From: Rosa chinensis
Lineage: Eukaryota > Streptophyta > Magnoliopsida > Rosales > Rosaceae
Reading direction: 5' to 3'
Assembly (NCBI RefSeq): GCF_002994745.2
Contig: NC_037094.1
Span: forward strand, 62,060,139-62,124,138
DNA: 64,000 bases
Of this stretch, positions 21,690-34,500 are shown piece after piece. Position 1 is the first letter of the stretch. Every line of letters begins with the position of its first letter. The position numbers and the translations under genes are program-made. A model generated the notes under the pieces. The model had not been told where the DNA came from, made no database searches, and worked only from the letters and a program-made list of their open reading frames with translations.

Positions 21690-22175
21690 TGTTTATGTTG
21701 GAAACCAAAGGCTCTAATTAACGTTAGAGAAAGAGAGAGAGTATGCGAGACACGAGAAGTATAGTGGTTTGTCTCTCGCCTTAGCGGGAGACTATGTCCA
21801 CTTGAAAACTATACTATGTGTGTTGGGCCTTGTGGCCCAAGAGAATTACAAAGTGTGTAAATAGAGTGTTGAGTACGTGGGAATGAGTCTCCTTTTATAT
21901 GGAAGGGAGGCTCCTTCCTTTACCTTTTTTCCAATGTGGGACAAGAAGTCTCTACTCTAGTGTAGAAAGCTTATCATGGAGGCATCTTGGCAAGGTCGGG
22001 AAGGTGGCTTCCTGACAAGCTCTTGGCGACTTCCAACTACCACAAGGTAGCTTGAGTGTAGAGGTACGAGATGTGTGTTGTGGTGGGGTCCCATCATGGC
22101 TTGTAGCCCCACTAAGAGAATGGTACTTATACTTGGTGATGTAGCAAATCCTCCATAATATTGGAAGTATGTACA
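21690..22175 (-). repeat. 3' LTR of element D (486 bp)
   Basis: Minus strand TGTACATAC...CATAAACA, matching 62567-63051 end to end. 'ccatataaaaggag' on the minus strand at ~21890-21905 is the TATA region, preceded by TCCCACATTGGAAA. Confidence 0.85.
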
Positions 22176-22690
22176 AGTCTTCAAGTAAGAGGAGATTCTT
22201 GGTTGGGGAGTTATAAACATGATGTCATAAAGCACAAGTAACGTCCGGGCGGCACCGAGCCCCTATAAGTCCTCGAACTTTGTAAGCAAGGAACATGCGC
22301 ATGTAGAATGCTCGTTGTTTTGGGCGAGGTGCATGATACATGTTGATGTATACATGTGAATGGCGTTGAGTATGATCGATTAAGATGTATAAGCTCGAGA
22401 ACGCACATGGTTGTGTGAGCATATGAATTTCATATGATATATGCATGATGCGCGTGAGAAAACGTACGCGGTCGAGTTGACGAGGTTACGCCCGTGAGGT
22501 GTAAGTTGCGTGAGTGCCGTGAAGGCAAGAGTTTGTGACTCATGAACAATGAATATGCAAATTTTTGTGTTAGTTTGGTTTTCGCTCGTATTAATGGAAC
22601 GAGAAAAGAATTCCATTTGTGGCAAATGACAAATGGAAGAAGAATTCAATGTTCCATTAATGTGTATTATGTCAAGATGATGTGAGTGTA
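22176..22690. other. D interior next to its 3' LTR
   Basis: Diverged purine tract, then 'gattcttggttggggagtt', which matches the 3' region of B at ~46846-46864. Otherwise non-coding. Confidence 0.55.
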
Positions 22691-23160
22691 AAGTTTGGGA
22701 ATGCCGGAAGGCAAGAGCGTGAAAGCTCAGGGGTGCCGGGAAGGCTTGAGCGAGAAAGCTCGAGGGTGCCAAGAAGGCCTGAGTGGGAAGCTCGGGGGTT
22801 CCGGGATGGAGTGAGAGGGAAGCTCGGGGGTGCGGGGATGGCGTGAGAGGGAAGCTCAGGGGTGCTGTGAAGGCGTGAGCGTGAAGCTTGAGGGTGCCAT
22901 GACGGCGTGAGATGGAAGCTCGGAGGTGCCGAGAAGGAGTGAGCGGGAGCTCGGGAGTGCTAGGAAGGCGTAAGCGGAAGCCCAAAGGTGCCTGGAAGGC
23001 ATGAGCGGGGAGCTCGGAGGTTGCCATGAAGGCGTGAGAGCGGAGCTCGGGGGTGCCGTGAAGGCGTGAGCACGAGGCTAGGGGTTGCCAGGAAGGCGTT
23101 AGCGCGAGGCTCGAGAGTGCCGTGAAGGCTTGAGTGCAGAGCACGGGGGTGCCGTGAAGG
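22690..23160. repeat. ~33-36-bp minisatellite of D (left part)
   Basis: About 13 degenerate units of the type 'ggtgccgtgaaggcgtgagcg' plus 'aagctcgg'. It is interrupted by element C at 23160 and resumes at 43669 in register ('gtgaagg' then 'cgtgagcg'). Long ORFs across it are repeat artefacts. Confidence 0.9.
23156..23160. repeat. Target site duplication of element C (left)
   Basis: GAAGG, identical to 43664-43668. It lies inside a minisatellite unit. Confidence 0.9.
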
Positions 23161-25978
23161 TGTAACATCCCGTATCTTCACTTACCCGTTTACTAGTCAT
23201 TTGGATGGTAAACGACAACTACTTTCACTTTTACCGTCGTTTCGATACTTTTAGTGGCCCTAAAATATGACTTTTTGTTCGGGTCAAAATTTGAGAAAAT
23301 GTTCTTCATGAAAGTTGTAGAGGACGTTAAACCGAGCGCGTGCATATGTGGTACGTAAAAATCGGAGTTCATATGCGAAAGTTATGGCGAAAATACTAAA
23401 GTTACTGTTCATGGTAATTTTCTATAAATAGCCGAGTTACTGTGGTAAGTTTCCATTTTCGGAAACTTACCGAGCCCTCTCCCCGATTCTCTCTTCCTCT
23501 CCGACCTCTTCACCTTCTTCCGGCAATAACTCCTCCATCCGGCGACGGATTTTGACGTATAAGATGTCGTTGGAAAGCTCTCTTCCTTCTCTTCATTTCT
23601 GGGTTCGTTTCGTAGCTTGATATGAACTGTGGAATGTGCAGCAACAAGAAGAAGAGGACGGTCACTGTAGCAGTTTTGAGTCAACGCTGATATTTTCCAA
23701 TTCCGGCAGTCTCCGGCCACCAAATTGGCGTCGAAGGTTCGGTTTTTGACATAGATCATTTCCCCTAAGGTCTTTCATTTCAATTTGCAGTGTAGAGGTC
23801 GAATTAACAATTTCAATTTCTAGGGTTCTTGGAATTTCTGGAAATTTTTCACCGGCCAAATTGGAGCTCTTCCAGGTAAAATTGGAACTTGTTGTAGTTG
23901 AGAAAGAGGTTGGGTTTGTTGAGTAGATGGTACTGCCAAATTTTGGTGGCCATCGGAGGTGGTTGCCGGTGGCGTGTGGGGCCCACGCGCTTCCACTGTT
24001 GGTGGCGCGTGGAGGCGTGTAGGACAGTGTTTTAATTCCGGTTTTTAGCCCATTAAATCCTATAAATTGTGTAGAGCTTGTATGTGAAGTTTGGTGATTT
24101 TTGGAGAAACTTGGAATTAATTATGAATTTCTGAAGTTTAGGGTTTCGATTATCGAATTACGAGAATCCGATTGTCGGATATCTCACGGTTCTGCCTTGG
24201 AACCTTTAAATTAACGAATTGGTATTAGTGGTATAATTTGGGCTAAATCCGAGGAGAATTGGGAGGTGAAATTATGAGGAATTGGTTTTAGGAATTGTAT
24301 TAAATTATTGAAGAATTATTCATGGAATATAATTGTGTACAGGACGACGTACCGAGCTATTGCTCGATGACGGAACACGAATGCGTGATCGTCGGAATAG
24401 TACTGTGAGTGGACTTTTTTTTTAAATAGCGATGCATGCATTTATTTTCTTAAATAATGCTCTAGTGATTATTCATATTACTTTTTGAGGAAATGAATTA
24501 ATTTTCGGAAATTGATTTCGAATTATATCATGGATTTGCTTTCAATAATGAGTTTCAAAGGTTGGTTTTGTTTTATTATATTATTTGATGAATTCCTTAT
24601 TTCCGAGGTAAATTTCTGGAATTAAGCATATCCCTAATCACCGAGTTAAGCTCCTGGAAGATTTTTAAGATGAGTTTCAATGGAGTTGGATATTCTCAAT
24701 TGTTTTTTTTTTACTTTCAATTTTGGCATCGGGAATGCCTAATTAAGGATTTTGGATTTGGTTGGCTTCTTGGAGATTTTGAGAGATTTTTGGAAATGAG
24801 ATTTACCTATACTAATTTCCGGTTTTGGTTACGGATTTGAGAATATCTGGGCGTGTGGGACACGCCGTCGATTTATTCCTATTTCTCACTTATCCATTTT
24901 GAGATTGAGAGTAATCTTGGCGTGCGGGGTCACGTCGTTGAATATATGGTTTCTATCTCGTGAGAAATGTGGGGAAGCTACATGGATTTACTGGTTTTCG
25001 ATGATTTTTCCTCACCATACGCGGGTTAAGTTATTAGGTCTCCTCCTCACTGACTTTGTGTTGGTGAGTGGCAGTTGAGGTAGCTTGTTCTCCTCCTCAC
25101 CTACTTTGTGTTGGTGAGTGGCAGTAGAGGTGATTTATTCTCCTCCTCACGTGGGTGGCAGTCGAGGTTATTTGGTCTCCTCCTCGCACAATCTATGTGT
25201 GAGTGGAAGTTGAGGTTATTAGTTCTCCTCCTCGCACAATCTATGTGTGAGTGGCAGTTGAGGGTAGGTAGAGCCTGGAGGCTCCATTGCCTGTATGATG
25301 ATATCTCTTCCCCATATCCTATCATTTCTCGACTAGCGGGGCCTAGTCTGATTTCCGTGTAACCAGCGGGGCTGGTCTTATCCTGTTGAGTATCGGAGTT
25401 TCGATCTTTCCTCTCGGTCTAGTCGGTTTTTCTTGAGCGGAGCTTCTCGTGATTTGTTTTCTAAATCGTTACATGCATCGAGGGTTTTTAAGGAAATAAA
25501 TGTGGGAAAGTATAAAATTCACTTGGTTAAAAAATTGTTTATTTTTGTCCACTCACACTAACGTATTTTATGTACTTTCCCCTGGGCCCTTCGGTTTCAA
25601 ATGCCCAGTTTGCAGGCGAATTGGTTGAGGTCGGGCGTACACGGAGTTGAGGCATAGTCAACAGCATGGCTTCCGCACCTGTCGTTGAATTAGGTTTTCC
25701 TCTTATACCTTTCTGTTAGAATTGCTCTGATTTCCTATGAGATTTATGCTATTCGAGTTGAGATGTGTGTTTTGTGAATTGGAGACTGATGTTGATTTGG
25801 GGAGCAGGGGGCTCCAGGAGCATAAGGATGAATTGATTGAGGAGTGTAAATGTTTTCTACAGGTTTGGGTAGCCCATTTTAGGGGAAGTTCCGCCAAATT
25901 TTTGGTAGAATTTCTTCTAAGGTGGGCCCCGCAGGGTCACTTCGGATTTCAAGGTGAAATCCGGGGCGGTTCCTATCA
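23161..25978 (+). repeat. 5' LTR of element C (2818 bp)
   Basis: Starts TGTAACATCCCGTA and ends TCCTATCA. 'ctataaatagccgag' at ~23423 is a TATA candidate, with CT-rich leader sequence after it. ORFs inside occur identically in both LTRs and match no protein family I know. Confidence 0.95.
25035..25265 (+). repeat. Short degenerate tandem repeats within the C LTR
   Basis: Five ~45-60-bp units of the type 'tctcctcctcac' plus 'gtgagtggcagttgaggt'. The same array is in the 3' LTR at ~42723-42950. Confidence 0.8.
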
Positions 25979-25980
25979 GT

Positions 25981-25992
25981 TGGTATCAGAGC
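25981..25992 (+). other. Primer binding site of element C (tRNA-iMet type)
   Basis: TGGTATCAGAGC, two bases after the LTR end. Confidence 0.9.
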
Positions 25993-27120
25993 ATTAGGTT
26001 GTCAGATTCTGTAGACTTATTTCTATCCTGTTACCTTACCCGCTTGATGTTACACAGTACCTCCCGAGCGATGGCCCGACTGCAGCGGTTCCCCATCGTT
26101 TGCTCTTCGGTACTGATGTATTCATTAAGTGTGTAAGGTGCGTGTCTAGATTAGGTTCCTTTAGGTGCTATGCCTCTTGTACGCCGACCTCCTAGAGTTC
26201 TCGTTGCGTGGCGGATTATTCGCATATTTTGTACATTTCCCTACTGATGGTAGAGTAAGACTACTCTACAATATCGAATTGTGCTATGTAGTAATTCGAG
26301 GAAACGTTGTGGTTATTTCTTCCTCGATGCCGGTAAGTTTGTTGGAGCTGGGTTTAAGGTGCGAGAACGGAGTTTGATTTCATGTTCGAGTATCTGAGAC
26401 GAGCGATTATAGCTTTGGGCTGTCTCTAAATACTTGGAATCAGAATTGTGGTTTGATGTGAGACTAATAGTAATAGTGGTTCTAACCTTGAACCGAGTTA
26501 CAAAGGATGTGTCATGTAGACGTGGTTGGTGTTGTGAGAGTCATTTTGGAATGATACTTTGCAATTCACAAAGAAAACCGGATTGGAATTTTCCTTTATT
26601 TGGACACATTGGTCTGTTGACCTGATCATAACTTGTGGACATAGTTTTGTCCAAGTGAAGGAGATTGTCCGAGATTGTGTGTTTTTGGTTATTGATTTTC
26701 GGTGAAATGGTTTATCGCAACTTCGGGGATTGATGGTAGTGATACTGTTGGGTATCCATAGTGGTTCTAGCGAATTACTATATGATACGGAGTTTGATTC
26801 GAATTCTGAATCATGGGGTCATAGGAATTGAAATGTAGTAAGTTCTTGATGGAACAATTGATAGATTGAATGATGGAGATTTTGTAAGAGTAGTAAGGAC
26901 GTGGATTTTCCCAGCAGATTCATGAAGTAATTCAGGTCATAGATTGACCAGAGTTCTAGTTATATTTTTGAGTCAAACCTCTTACGGGTTGAACTTGGAA
27001 TTTGATTGGAAGAGTGGTGGGACCACCTTCGGATCTTGGTATCGTTGAGAGCGATACATAATGTTGGACGGGTATCCATCTTATGATGGGTGATGTTGCT
27101 AGGGAAGGATGACTGGTGTA
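25993..27120 (+). other. C interior, left part, no coding detected
   Basis: ORFs are short (up to ~70 aa), without RT, integrase, protease or gag motifs. It ends at the GTA target duplication of the CACTA (27118-27120). Confidence 0.6.
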
Positions 27121-27620
27121 CACTACGCCAAAAACAGCCTTTTACCGCCCACAATGTGCGCCGTAAATACCCTTTTACGGCGCACAAAAGTAGGCTGTAA
27201 ATGCCGGAGCCGTAAAAGACGTTCCTCTTTAACGGCGCGCATAAGAAGGTCGTAATTGTGCATCCATGCAGGCCGTAAAAGACATTCCTCAATAATCCAA
27301 TTTGATTTATGGGATGTTTGCACGCCGTGAATGTCAAGAAAGCACGCCGTAAATGACTTTCTAACCACTTATTTACAGCGCACTGGGCATGCCGTAAAAG
27401 ACTTTATTCACGGCTTACAATGAACGCCGTAAAAGACTGTTTTTATGGCACACTCTTGCATGCCGTAAAAGAAGTAGTTGCCCAATTTTTAAGGCCCAAT
27501 TTGCACGCTGTAAAAAGCTTTTCTATCAATTTTTATATATCATTCACGACGCACATGACCTGCCATAAAAGTCTTTTGTGGCAAAGAGGTTTCTTGGCTG
27601 CTCATAATCCAAAAATGATC
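27121..27620. repeat. Left terminal and subterminal repeats of the CACTA
   Basis: More than ten copies of a motif like 'gccgtaaaagac' / 'ttacggcgcac' in both orientations, each spaced roughly 25-45 bases. Such clusters are the binding region of the TNPA-type protein in En/Spm elements. Confidence 0.85.
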
Positions 27621-29048
27621 AACTAACAAAATGACTTGAGCAAGAATAATATTAACCTCAAAGGAGATCAGAGCTGGTGAAACAGCATATATATCATAGA
27701 TAATGGAAAAGGTTTTAACAAACTTTTTATATCCAATCTGCTACAGACCAAGTACAATTTCTAACAAACTTGAGTTTGAACTTATGTTCAGAATATAGCG
27801 TATTACAAAATATACTACTTAATGAAAATGAAAGCAAACAATCCTTATAATAAACCCATAATAAAGCTAGACAATAAGTGATTCAATAAAAGCTCTAAAT
27901 CATTCTCATGAACTGATTAAAAGCAATGAAAGCAAACCATAAAGCTAGACAAAGCTTCAAATACTTGCAATATTCAGTTGATTAAAGAACTGCCTGCATC
28001 CGACTCCCATCCAGTGCAAGAATATGTTCCACACATGAATCTAAGGCTCTAGAAAATCTCCACAGTGCAAACATCGCAACAGCTCCTACAGATGGGTCAA
28101 ACTTGATGCAAATGTGGAAAATGACGGATAGCTAAGATCAAGACAAAGAAACCAGCAGCACTTGCCCTTTCATAGCAGCATCCAGGGATAAAATCCCATA
28201 CAATAGAACAAATTGGGGATGGTGTATAGATATGCACAATACAACTGATCTGAAAACACAACAATTGTAGCTTGTCAAACTTGATGCAAATGTGGAAAAT
28301 GATGGATAGCTAAGATCAAGACAAAGAAACCAGCATCACTTGCCCTTTCATATCAGTGTCCAGGGATAAAATCCCATACAATAGAACAAATTGGGGATGG
28401 TGTATAGATATGCACAATACAATTGATCTGAAAACACAACAATTGTAGCTTGATAGATTTGCAGGGAAGGGTGTGATGAGAGAGTTTATTTTACCTCCGG
28501 AAAGGTTAAGTCGGATCATCTTACTGACTTTGATGATGCTGCCACAAAAGAATTGAGATTGAGATAAAGGAAAGGATACATAAATGATTAACAAAAACTA
28601 AGAAACAAAAACTCATACAAATAAACAGCTCGCTCACTCAACTGAGTGAAAAATGAGTCGTTGTGAAACTAATACGCAGACAGTAAGTGAGTTTTTAAAC
28701 CAGGAAATTGGAAAGCAATTCATATATTTAAACCATGTAATTTGAATTCCAGAACTGCCATATTCTACTTAGACTTGCCAAAGAAAAGTCCAAAAGAGAA
28801 AAAGAAGATAAATCAACAGCAAACCATGCCAGAATGTGGATCAACATTCATAGAGTAATTTTCTCTTCTACAACTAGTGTAGTACACATGATATGCTTCA
28901 GTTTAGTGCTGTCAGCTGTAAATTTTTCCTCATAACTGCTTCAGTTTAGTACACATGATATGCTTCAGTATAGTAACAAGTTCAATTATCCAATACTTCA
29001 CAACAAAAAGAGATGATAGAATAAATTACCTCAAAGTTTCAATACTAG
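27621..29048. other. CACTA 3' non-coding region
   Basis: AT-rich and non-coding. It contains a 178-bp tandem duplication (28096-28451). No exon is recognised. Confidence 0.6.
28096..28451. repeat. 178-bp tandem duplication within the CACTA
   Basis: Copies at 28096-28273 and 28274-28451 begin 'gtcaaacttgatgcaaatg' and end 'caacaattgtagctt'. They differ at roughly seven positions by eye. Confidence 0.9.
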
Positions 29049-29533
29049 CTAAACTAGCTTGATGTACTTGATAGGCCATGCAATTGTACTTCCTTGAGCC
29101 ATACTTAGCGTTCCAAACTCTCTCGTTGGTCGATACAAAGCTATATCCTCCAAAACATCAAGAACCCAAACTTTCCAACATTCTTGGCCCAGAGGCACGT
29201 GATGGACCATTGCAGTCGGATCCTTTGACTCAAGTTTTGCACTTGCAACAACCTCTTCTCCCATTTGAAACCAATTTAATAACTCAACTCTACTATGATC
29301 ATTCTTAATGCCCTTGGTCCTTGCACCTTCCTTTTCTTTGGTCTGCAGCCCCTCATCAACAGAATGTTGAACCCTTAAGTTCTTTTTATTGAGCTTGATT
29401 TGTCCTCTCCCAGTTTCAGAATTCCGCACACTCACACTTGTATTTTCCTTATCTTTTTGTTGTGAAAGCGCATTACCAGAATGCTGACCACTAGTACTTC
29501 CCTTTTATTATAACAATAAGAAAATATTAATAA

Positions 29534-29569
<36 letters not shown>

Positions 29570-31130
29570 ATGTATGCAGGCCATATCTTGAAGACTTACA
29601 TGGTTATTCCCCTCTCTCTCTGTCCGTGCCAAAATAGTTCCAACCACCTCTTTCAATCGTTCGATCTCTTGTGATTGAGCAAGCATATCTTGTGATTGAG
29701 CAAATAAAGCATTCTCTAACTTAGCAACTTTGTTTCCAACACTGGTTTGATAATCTACCTTTGAAGGGACTGCTCCAAATCCCAAACCTCTTACTCGTCC
29801 TCGTGGATCAGGACCGAGTACTTTTGCAACAGCATCATCTTTCAAAGAACATTTCTCTGAAGGTTCTTGGTCAGCTCTGTACATTTTCACTTGTTTCTGC
29901 CAAAAAAAAAAATTTGAAACATGAATAATCAAACTTGTGTCATCTCTTATACCTAAAATAATAGTCTCAAAAAATGAAAACTGAAGAGAAGTATTTTTAC
30001 CACTATTTCTGGATCCTCAACTACATCTGAATCCTTCTTCTTCTTTGCTTCGTAAGCATGAATCCAAACATCAGACCTTGTTATTGCATCTGGGATTTCA
30101 CTTTGTTCCCTCTACAAATTAGTAAGTACAAATAATATTTATCATCTCATATCACAAAACTCATATAAAATTAACAACCAAATTATTCTTACTAATTCTT
30201 CTTCAACACGAGCAAAGCTTTTTCTACTAGTTCTGTGGAGTAAGGTTCTTTCTGCGCGCATTGCTTTGAATTTTTTAGACATTTCCTATGACAAACAAGT
30301 CACCATAGTTGTTAAAAACTCATAAAGTGTAGGCAATTCTAGCTACTTTTTCTATTATTATCAAGATAATGTTGGAGTTAGACTTGTCTAATAACAAAAT
30401 ATTGGTAAAACGCACCTTAAATGATGGACTAGTTCTGTTTTTGACAAAATCTAGCCACTGATTCATAGATTCTACATTATCAGGTTTGAGAAGGGTAGCA
30501 GCACGTTGTAGGCCTACAAGTTCGGCTTGCTTCTCCACTTCTTTCATCACATTGGATCTATTATCTCGCCAAAGCTTGATCATCCTTCGAATAACTTGTT
30601 TCTTATGGCATTCGTCAACAATGAAACTTGTCTACAAAAGAAATGAGTGAGTATGTGAACATATAAGGAACGATGTAACGTTCTTTTTTTAGTATGGAAA
30701 AACTTACTGTTATGTGTTCCCAAATCTGAGTTTTGAACAAATCTGAAAGATTTTTCCAGGTCGGTGCAGTCATTGGTATTAGCTCTCTTGCTGTGCATCC
30801 AATAAATGAGGAGAATAGAGCTGCAGTTTTCCCAATTGGCTGGCCTTTTTCATTGAATTCAACCAGGATAGGACGTTTTCTCTTTTTCTTGCTAATGTCC
30901 AACAATTTTGCTTTACCTCTAGGTGGTATTTTTTGCTTTTCTGTAGCTTCACCTTCAGCTGAAATAGGTTCTGCATCTGCTGGCAAATGAGACGAAGAAC
31001 TCAAATTTGCTTCAGAATTTCTCATGGGATTATGCCTTTGTTGCCTAGCTGAAACATCAACTGCATGTGCAACTTTATCTTGCATTTTGGCTCTCTTTGC
31101 ACCTTTCTTTGAGATCTCTCCAGAAGGCAT
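29049..31130 (-). CDS. Second CACTA gene, Ptta/En/Spm-type (TNPA-like) protein
   Basis: Starts at 31130 (MPSGEISKKGAKRAKMQDK) and ends at 29049. Approximate exons: 30708-31130, 30416-30631, ~30200-30293, ~30001-30113, ~29599-29897 and ~29049-29500, with GT-AG borders. A basic, disordered N-terminus is followed by TAPTWKNLSDLFKTQIWEHI, then DECHKKQVIRRMIKLWRDNR and WLDFVKNRTSPSFK. I recognise these as the plant transposase (Ptta/En/Spm) family. An alpha-helical segment (SQDMLAQSQEIERLKEVVG) and a C-terminal domain ending MAQGSTIAWPIKYIKLV follow. It would be the accessory, subterminal-repeat-binding protein. An intron holds a (TA)n(TG)n microsatellite at ~29529-29570. The frames look intact. 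Expression is unproven. Confidence 0.75.
29529..29575. repeat. Compound TA/TG microsatellite
   Basis: About nine TA steps followed by about eight GT steps, within an intron of the second CACTA gene. Confidence 0.9.
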
Positions 31131-31568
31131 AGTCTACATGTCAAACAAATAAGTTAGACAAAAAGCAAAATTTTAAACTTAGGAAATATAATTCAAAGTA
31201 GGAAAAGATGCATCTCCATCACATGTGCAGCAAACCAATATGGCAAGAATTAAGGTTCAAAACCTTAACATTGTTCGACAAGGGCTACCAAAAGACTTAA
31301 ACAATTGAACTAGCTTCTGTTCCCTCCAAATTTCTTAATTTCATAATACTAGACACCTCCAGCAACACTAATTTTTGACTAATGTAATTATGCCAAGACT
31401 TAAATTTGTCAAACTATTCCTTATCACAGTTTATATGTTGACACAGAAGCACATGTATTCATTTAGCTACTATAAACATCTATATGACATGTACAACAAC
31501 CTCATCTAAAACCACAAACCAAAATAGATCTTACCTGAGAACTTATGCTGATGCTTTGTTGAAATAGG

Positions 31569-34500
31569 TTAGTCAGAGTCACCTTCACTCTGTTCAGCAA
31601 AAAATAAATAAATAAAGAAATTAGAATCTCATCACTTATATAAATAATCAGCAATACATCATGTGAATGAATTTATGTAAGAATTATGACATGCAGTTCA
31701 TACAATTACCGAATAGATTTCCTCATTATTATATCTATAACATTCTTCATCATCGACATCTAGGTCTAGCTGTGATACATCTACTGGCATATAAGCAATC
31801 TCATCAACAGAATCATTCTCAAAAAAACCTCTAGGCGGTGCTCTAAGTACAACATGCCAATTTGACGTGTCACTCTCTCTCGAATAAAAAACTTGTTTTG
31901 CTTGTGATGCAAAAATAAAGGGATCTTGATCAAATTGATGATGCCCCCTGTCGAGGTTAACCAATGTGAAACCATCTTCAACTTTGACACCAGTCCCTAT
32001 GTTAGCCCAATAACAATCAAATAGTGGAACCTTAAATTTCCGATAGTCTAGCAAAATTATCTCTCTTATAACACCATAATATGGCACTCTATCCAGAACA
32101 TGTGAATTATCCCTTGCACTTGGTCGACACATTGTGTCGCCTTCAACGGACACCCCACTGTTTTGTGTGCTTTTCTCAGCAGTCTCTGTATGAAATAGGT
32201 TCCCATTAATAATGAAGCCTGAATGGGACACCACAGATTGTTTCGGCCGACAAGCTAGCCACTTCACTATATCCGACATAGTACTACAATCACCAAACTT
32301 AACTTTATCTGCTAACCATTCACTGAAACTACTCATATGTCTTTCTTCTAGAAGGCTTTCATTATCTTCAAGACGCGAATCTAAACACTTCAGTTCTTCC
32401 CTGTGCATTCTGGTCAAAAATAACATGTATAAGAAATAATAAGTAGAGCTAAACTCAACTAGAAATAATAAGTTACTGGTCAAAATGGAAATCTAACTTA
32501 CTCTCTCCATGGATCTACTTCTGTAGTATTTGTCCACACAAATCGATGAGCAATCTCTAACATAGAAGAACTTAATGTTTTTTGTTTTCCCTTGCCAAGT
32601 GGTCGCCCTTCCAATATTGTTTCATCATCAAGAACCTCATTGCGTTTTGATTGAACACCTATTTCAGATGCTTCTTTAATATATCCAGTACAAAAATGTG
32701 TTATCTCTTCAGCCAAATATCTTTCTGCTATACACCCTTCAGGATTTGATCGATTCTTGACATATCCTTTTAGGTCCTTCATAAACCTAAAGTAAACAAA
32801 TATTAGAGAAAATAGAAAAATAAAACAAGATTACTGCTAATAATGTACAGGACCAACAATAAATTGTACATAATGCAGTGATCTACTACAAAGCAATAAC
32901 CAACTAACATAAATCATAGCTCACCTTTCAAAAGGATACATCCAGCGATAATGTACAGGACCACCAATAAGAGCCTCTTGTGCAAGATGAATCGGTAGGT
33001 GAACCATAATATCAAAGAAAGACGGAGGAAAGAATCTTTCTAGCATGCACAGAGTCTCAACAATATCATCATCAAGTAGACCTATTTTTTTCTTGTCAAT
33101 CTCCCTTTGACATAATTGATGGAAAAACGCACAGAAGCGGAATATAGCAATCCTTGGTCCTTTTGGAAGAAGTCCTTTTAAAGCGACAGATAGAATTTGT
33201 TGTACTAAAACATGACAATCGTGTGACTTCAAACCCATAATCTTGTTGTCTTTTATGGAGACACGATTTGCAAGGTTAGAACAATAACCATCCGGCAATC
33301 GTAACTTTGCTAACCTTTTACAAAATATTTTCTTCTCTGCCTTTGAGAGCACGTAAGGTGCTTTATCACTTCTAGATTTGCTGGAACCATCTTGTTTTGG
33401 GTGCAGCTTTTTTCGAATCCCCATCACTTTTAAATCCTTGCGCGAATTTAAGTTATCCTTTGTCTTTCCCTTCATATTCAATAAAGTTCCAATAATACTC
33501 TCGCAAATGTTTTTCTCAATATGCATCATATCCAAATTGTGGCGCAATAATAAAGTCTGCAACATAGCAAATTACACTAAATTAATACAAAGAAAGCTGT
33601 TAATGTATAATATGCAGCATATAAGTGGTGGATGTACTGTGTGAAAGAGAAGAAAAATAAATTGCTAGTTTAATATAAATAAAGCTTTCAATGTATAATA
33701 TACAGCATTCTACCAATAACATACAGTAACCATATTTTGGAAACACTTTCAAAGTACATTGCTCTACTATGTAACAAGACGTTGCTCTCTCCTTTCAAAG
33801 TACATTTTAGTACATTTCAGTAACCATATTCTTTTATAAAATTGGATTGGTAGGTTAGATTAATACAAAGAAAGATATTATTCAGCACTACCATAAACTA
33901 CACTATAAAAAAAGCACAATATCAGCAAGGATTATTTGAAAATTAGATGACAGTAAATAAATTTTACCTCCCAATATGGCAACTCAAAGAATATTGACTT
34001 CTTCTTCCATCTCTTTGAAAGTTTTGTAGGATCATCACTATCATACTCATCACCGCTACCATCAATATCATCAGCAAAATCATCAATCACTTCATTCACA
34101 ACTGATCTTTCACCTTCAGTTCTTTTCCTTTTTCTACCTTCATCTTTGTCAACTTTTTTTCTCTTTTTCTTGGTGCAAGCTTTGTTCTTCTTACCCCAAT
34201 TATTTTTAATACCCTTCACCACCTGAAATACTTCTGAACCAGTCAACTTTCTAGGCCTCACTCTATCTTCAACAGTACCATCAAACCAAGCCTTATTCTG
34301 CCGATATGGATGATCGTGTGCAAGAAATCTCCTATGGCACATGTAAACATGTTTTCGTCCATTTGGCAGCCATTTGGAGGATGTTTGAACACCACATACC
34401 GGACAAGCTTTCTTTCCCTTTGTTGAATATCCGGACAGATTTCCATAAGCAGGGAAATCATTTATTGTCCACATCAATACAGCTTTCAAATTGAATACAG

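Noticed and set aside
22380..23168. A 262-residue minus-strand ORF rich in repeated HGTPEL/TPSRHPRA-like peptides
   Set aside because: It is a read-through of the ~35-bp minisatellite; no domain, and the frame breaks in other copies.
25101..25362. Overlapping ORFs in both C LTRs
   Set aside because: They are identical between LTRs only because the LTRs are nearly identical; they come from short tandem repeats and match no family.
25981..25992. Possible tRNA-Met gene fragment
   Set aside because: Only 12 bases match, placed exactly after an LTR; it is a primer binding site.
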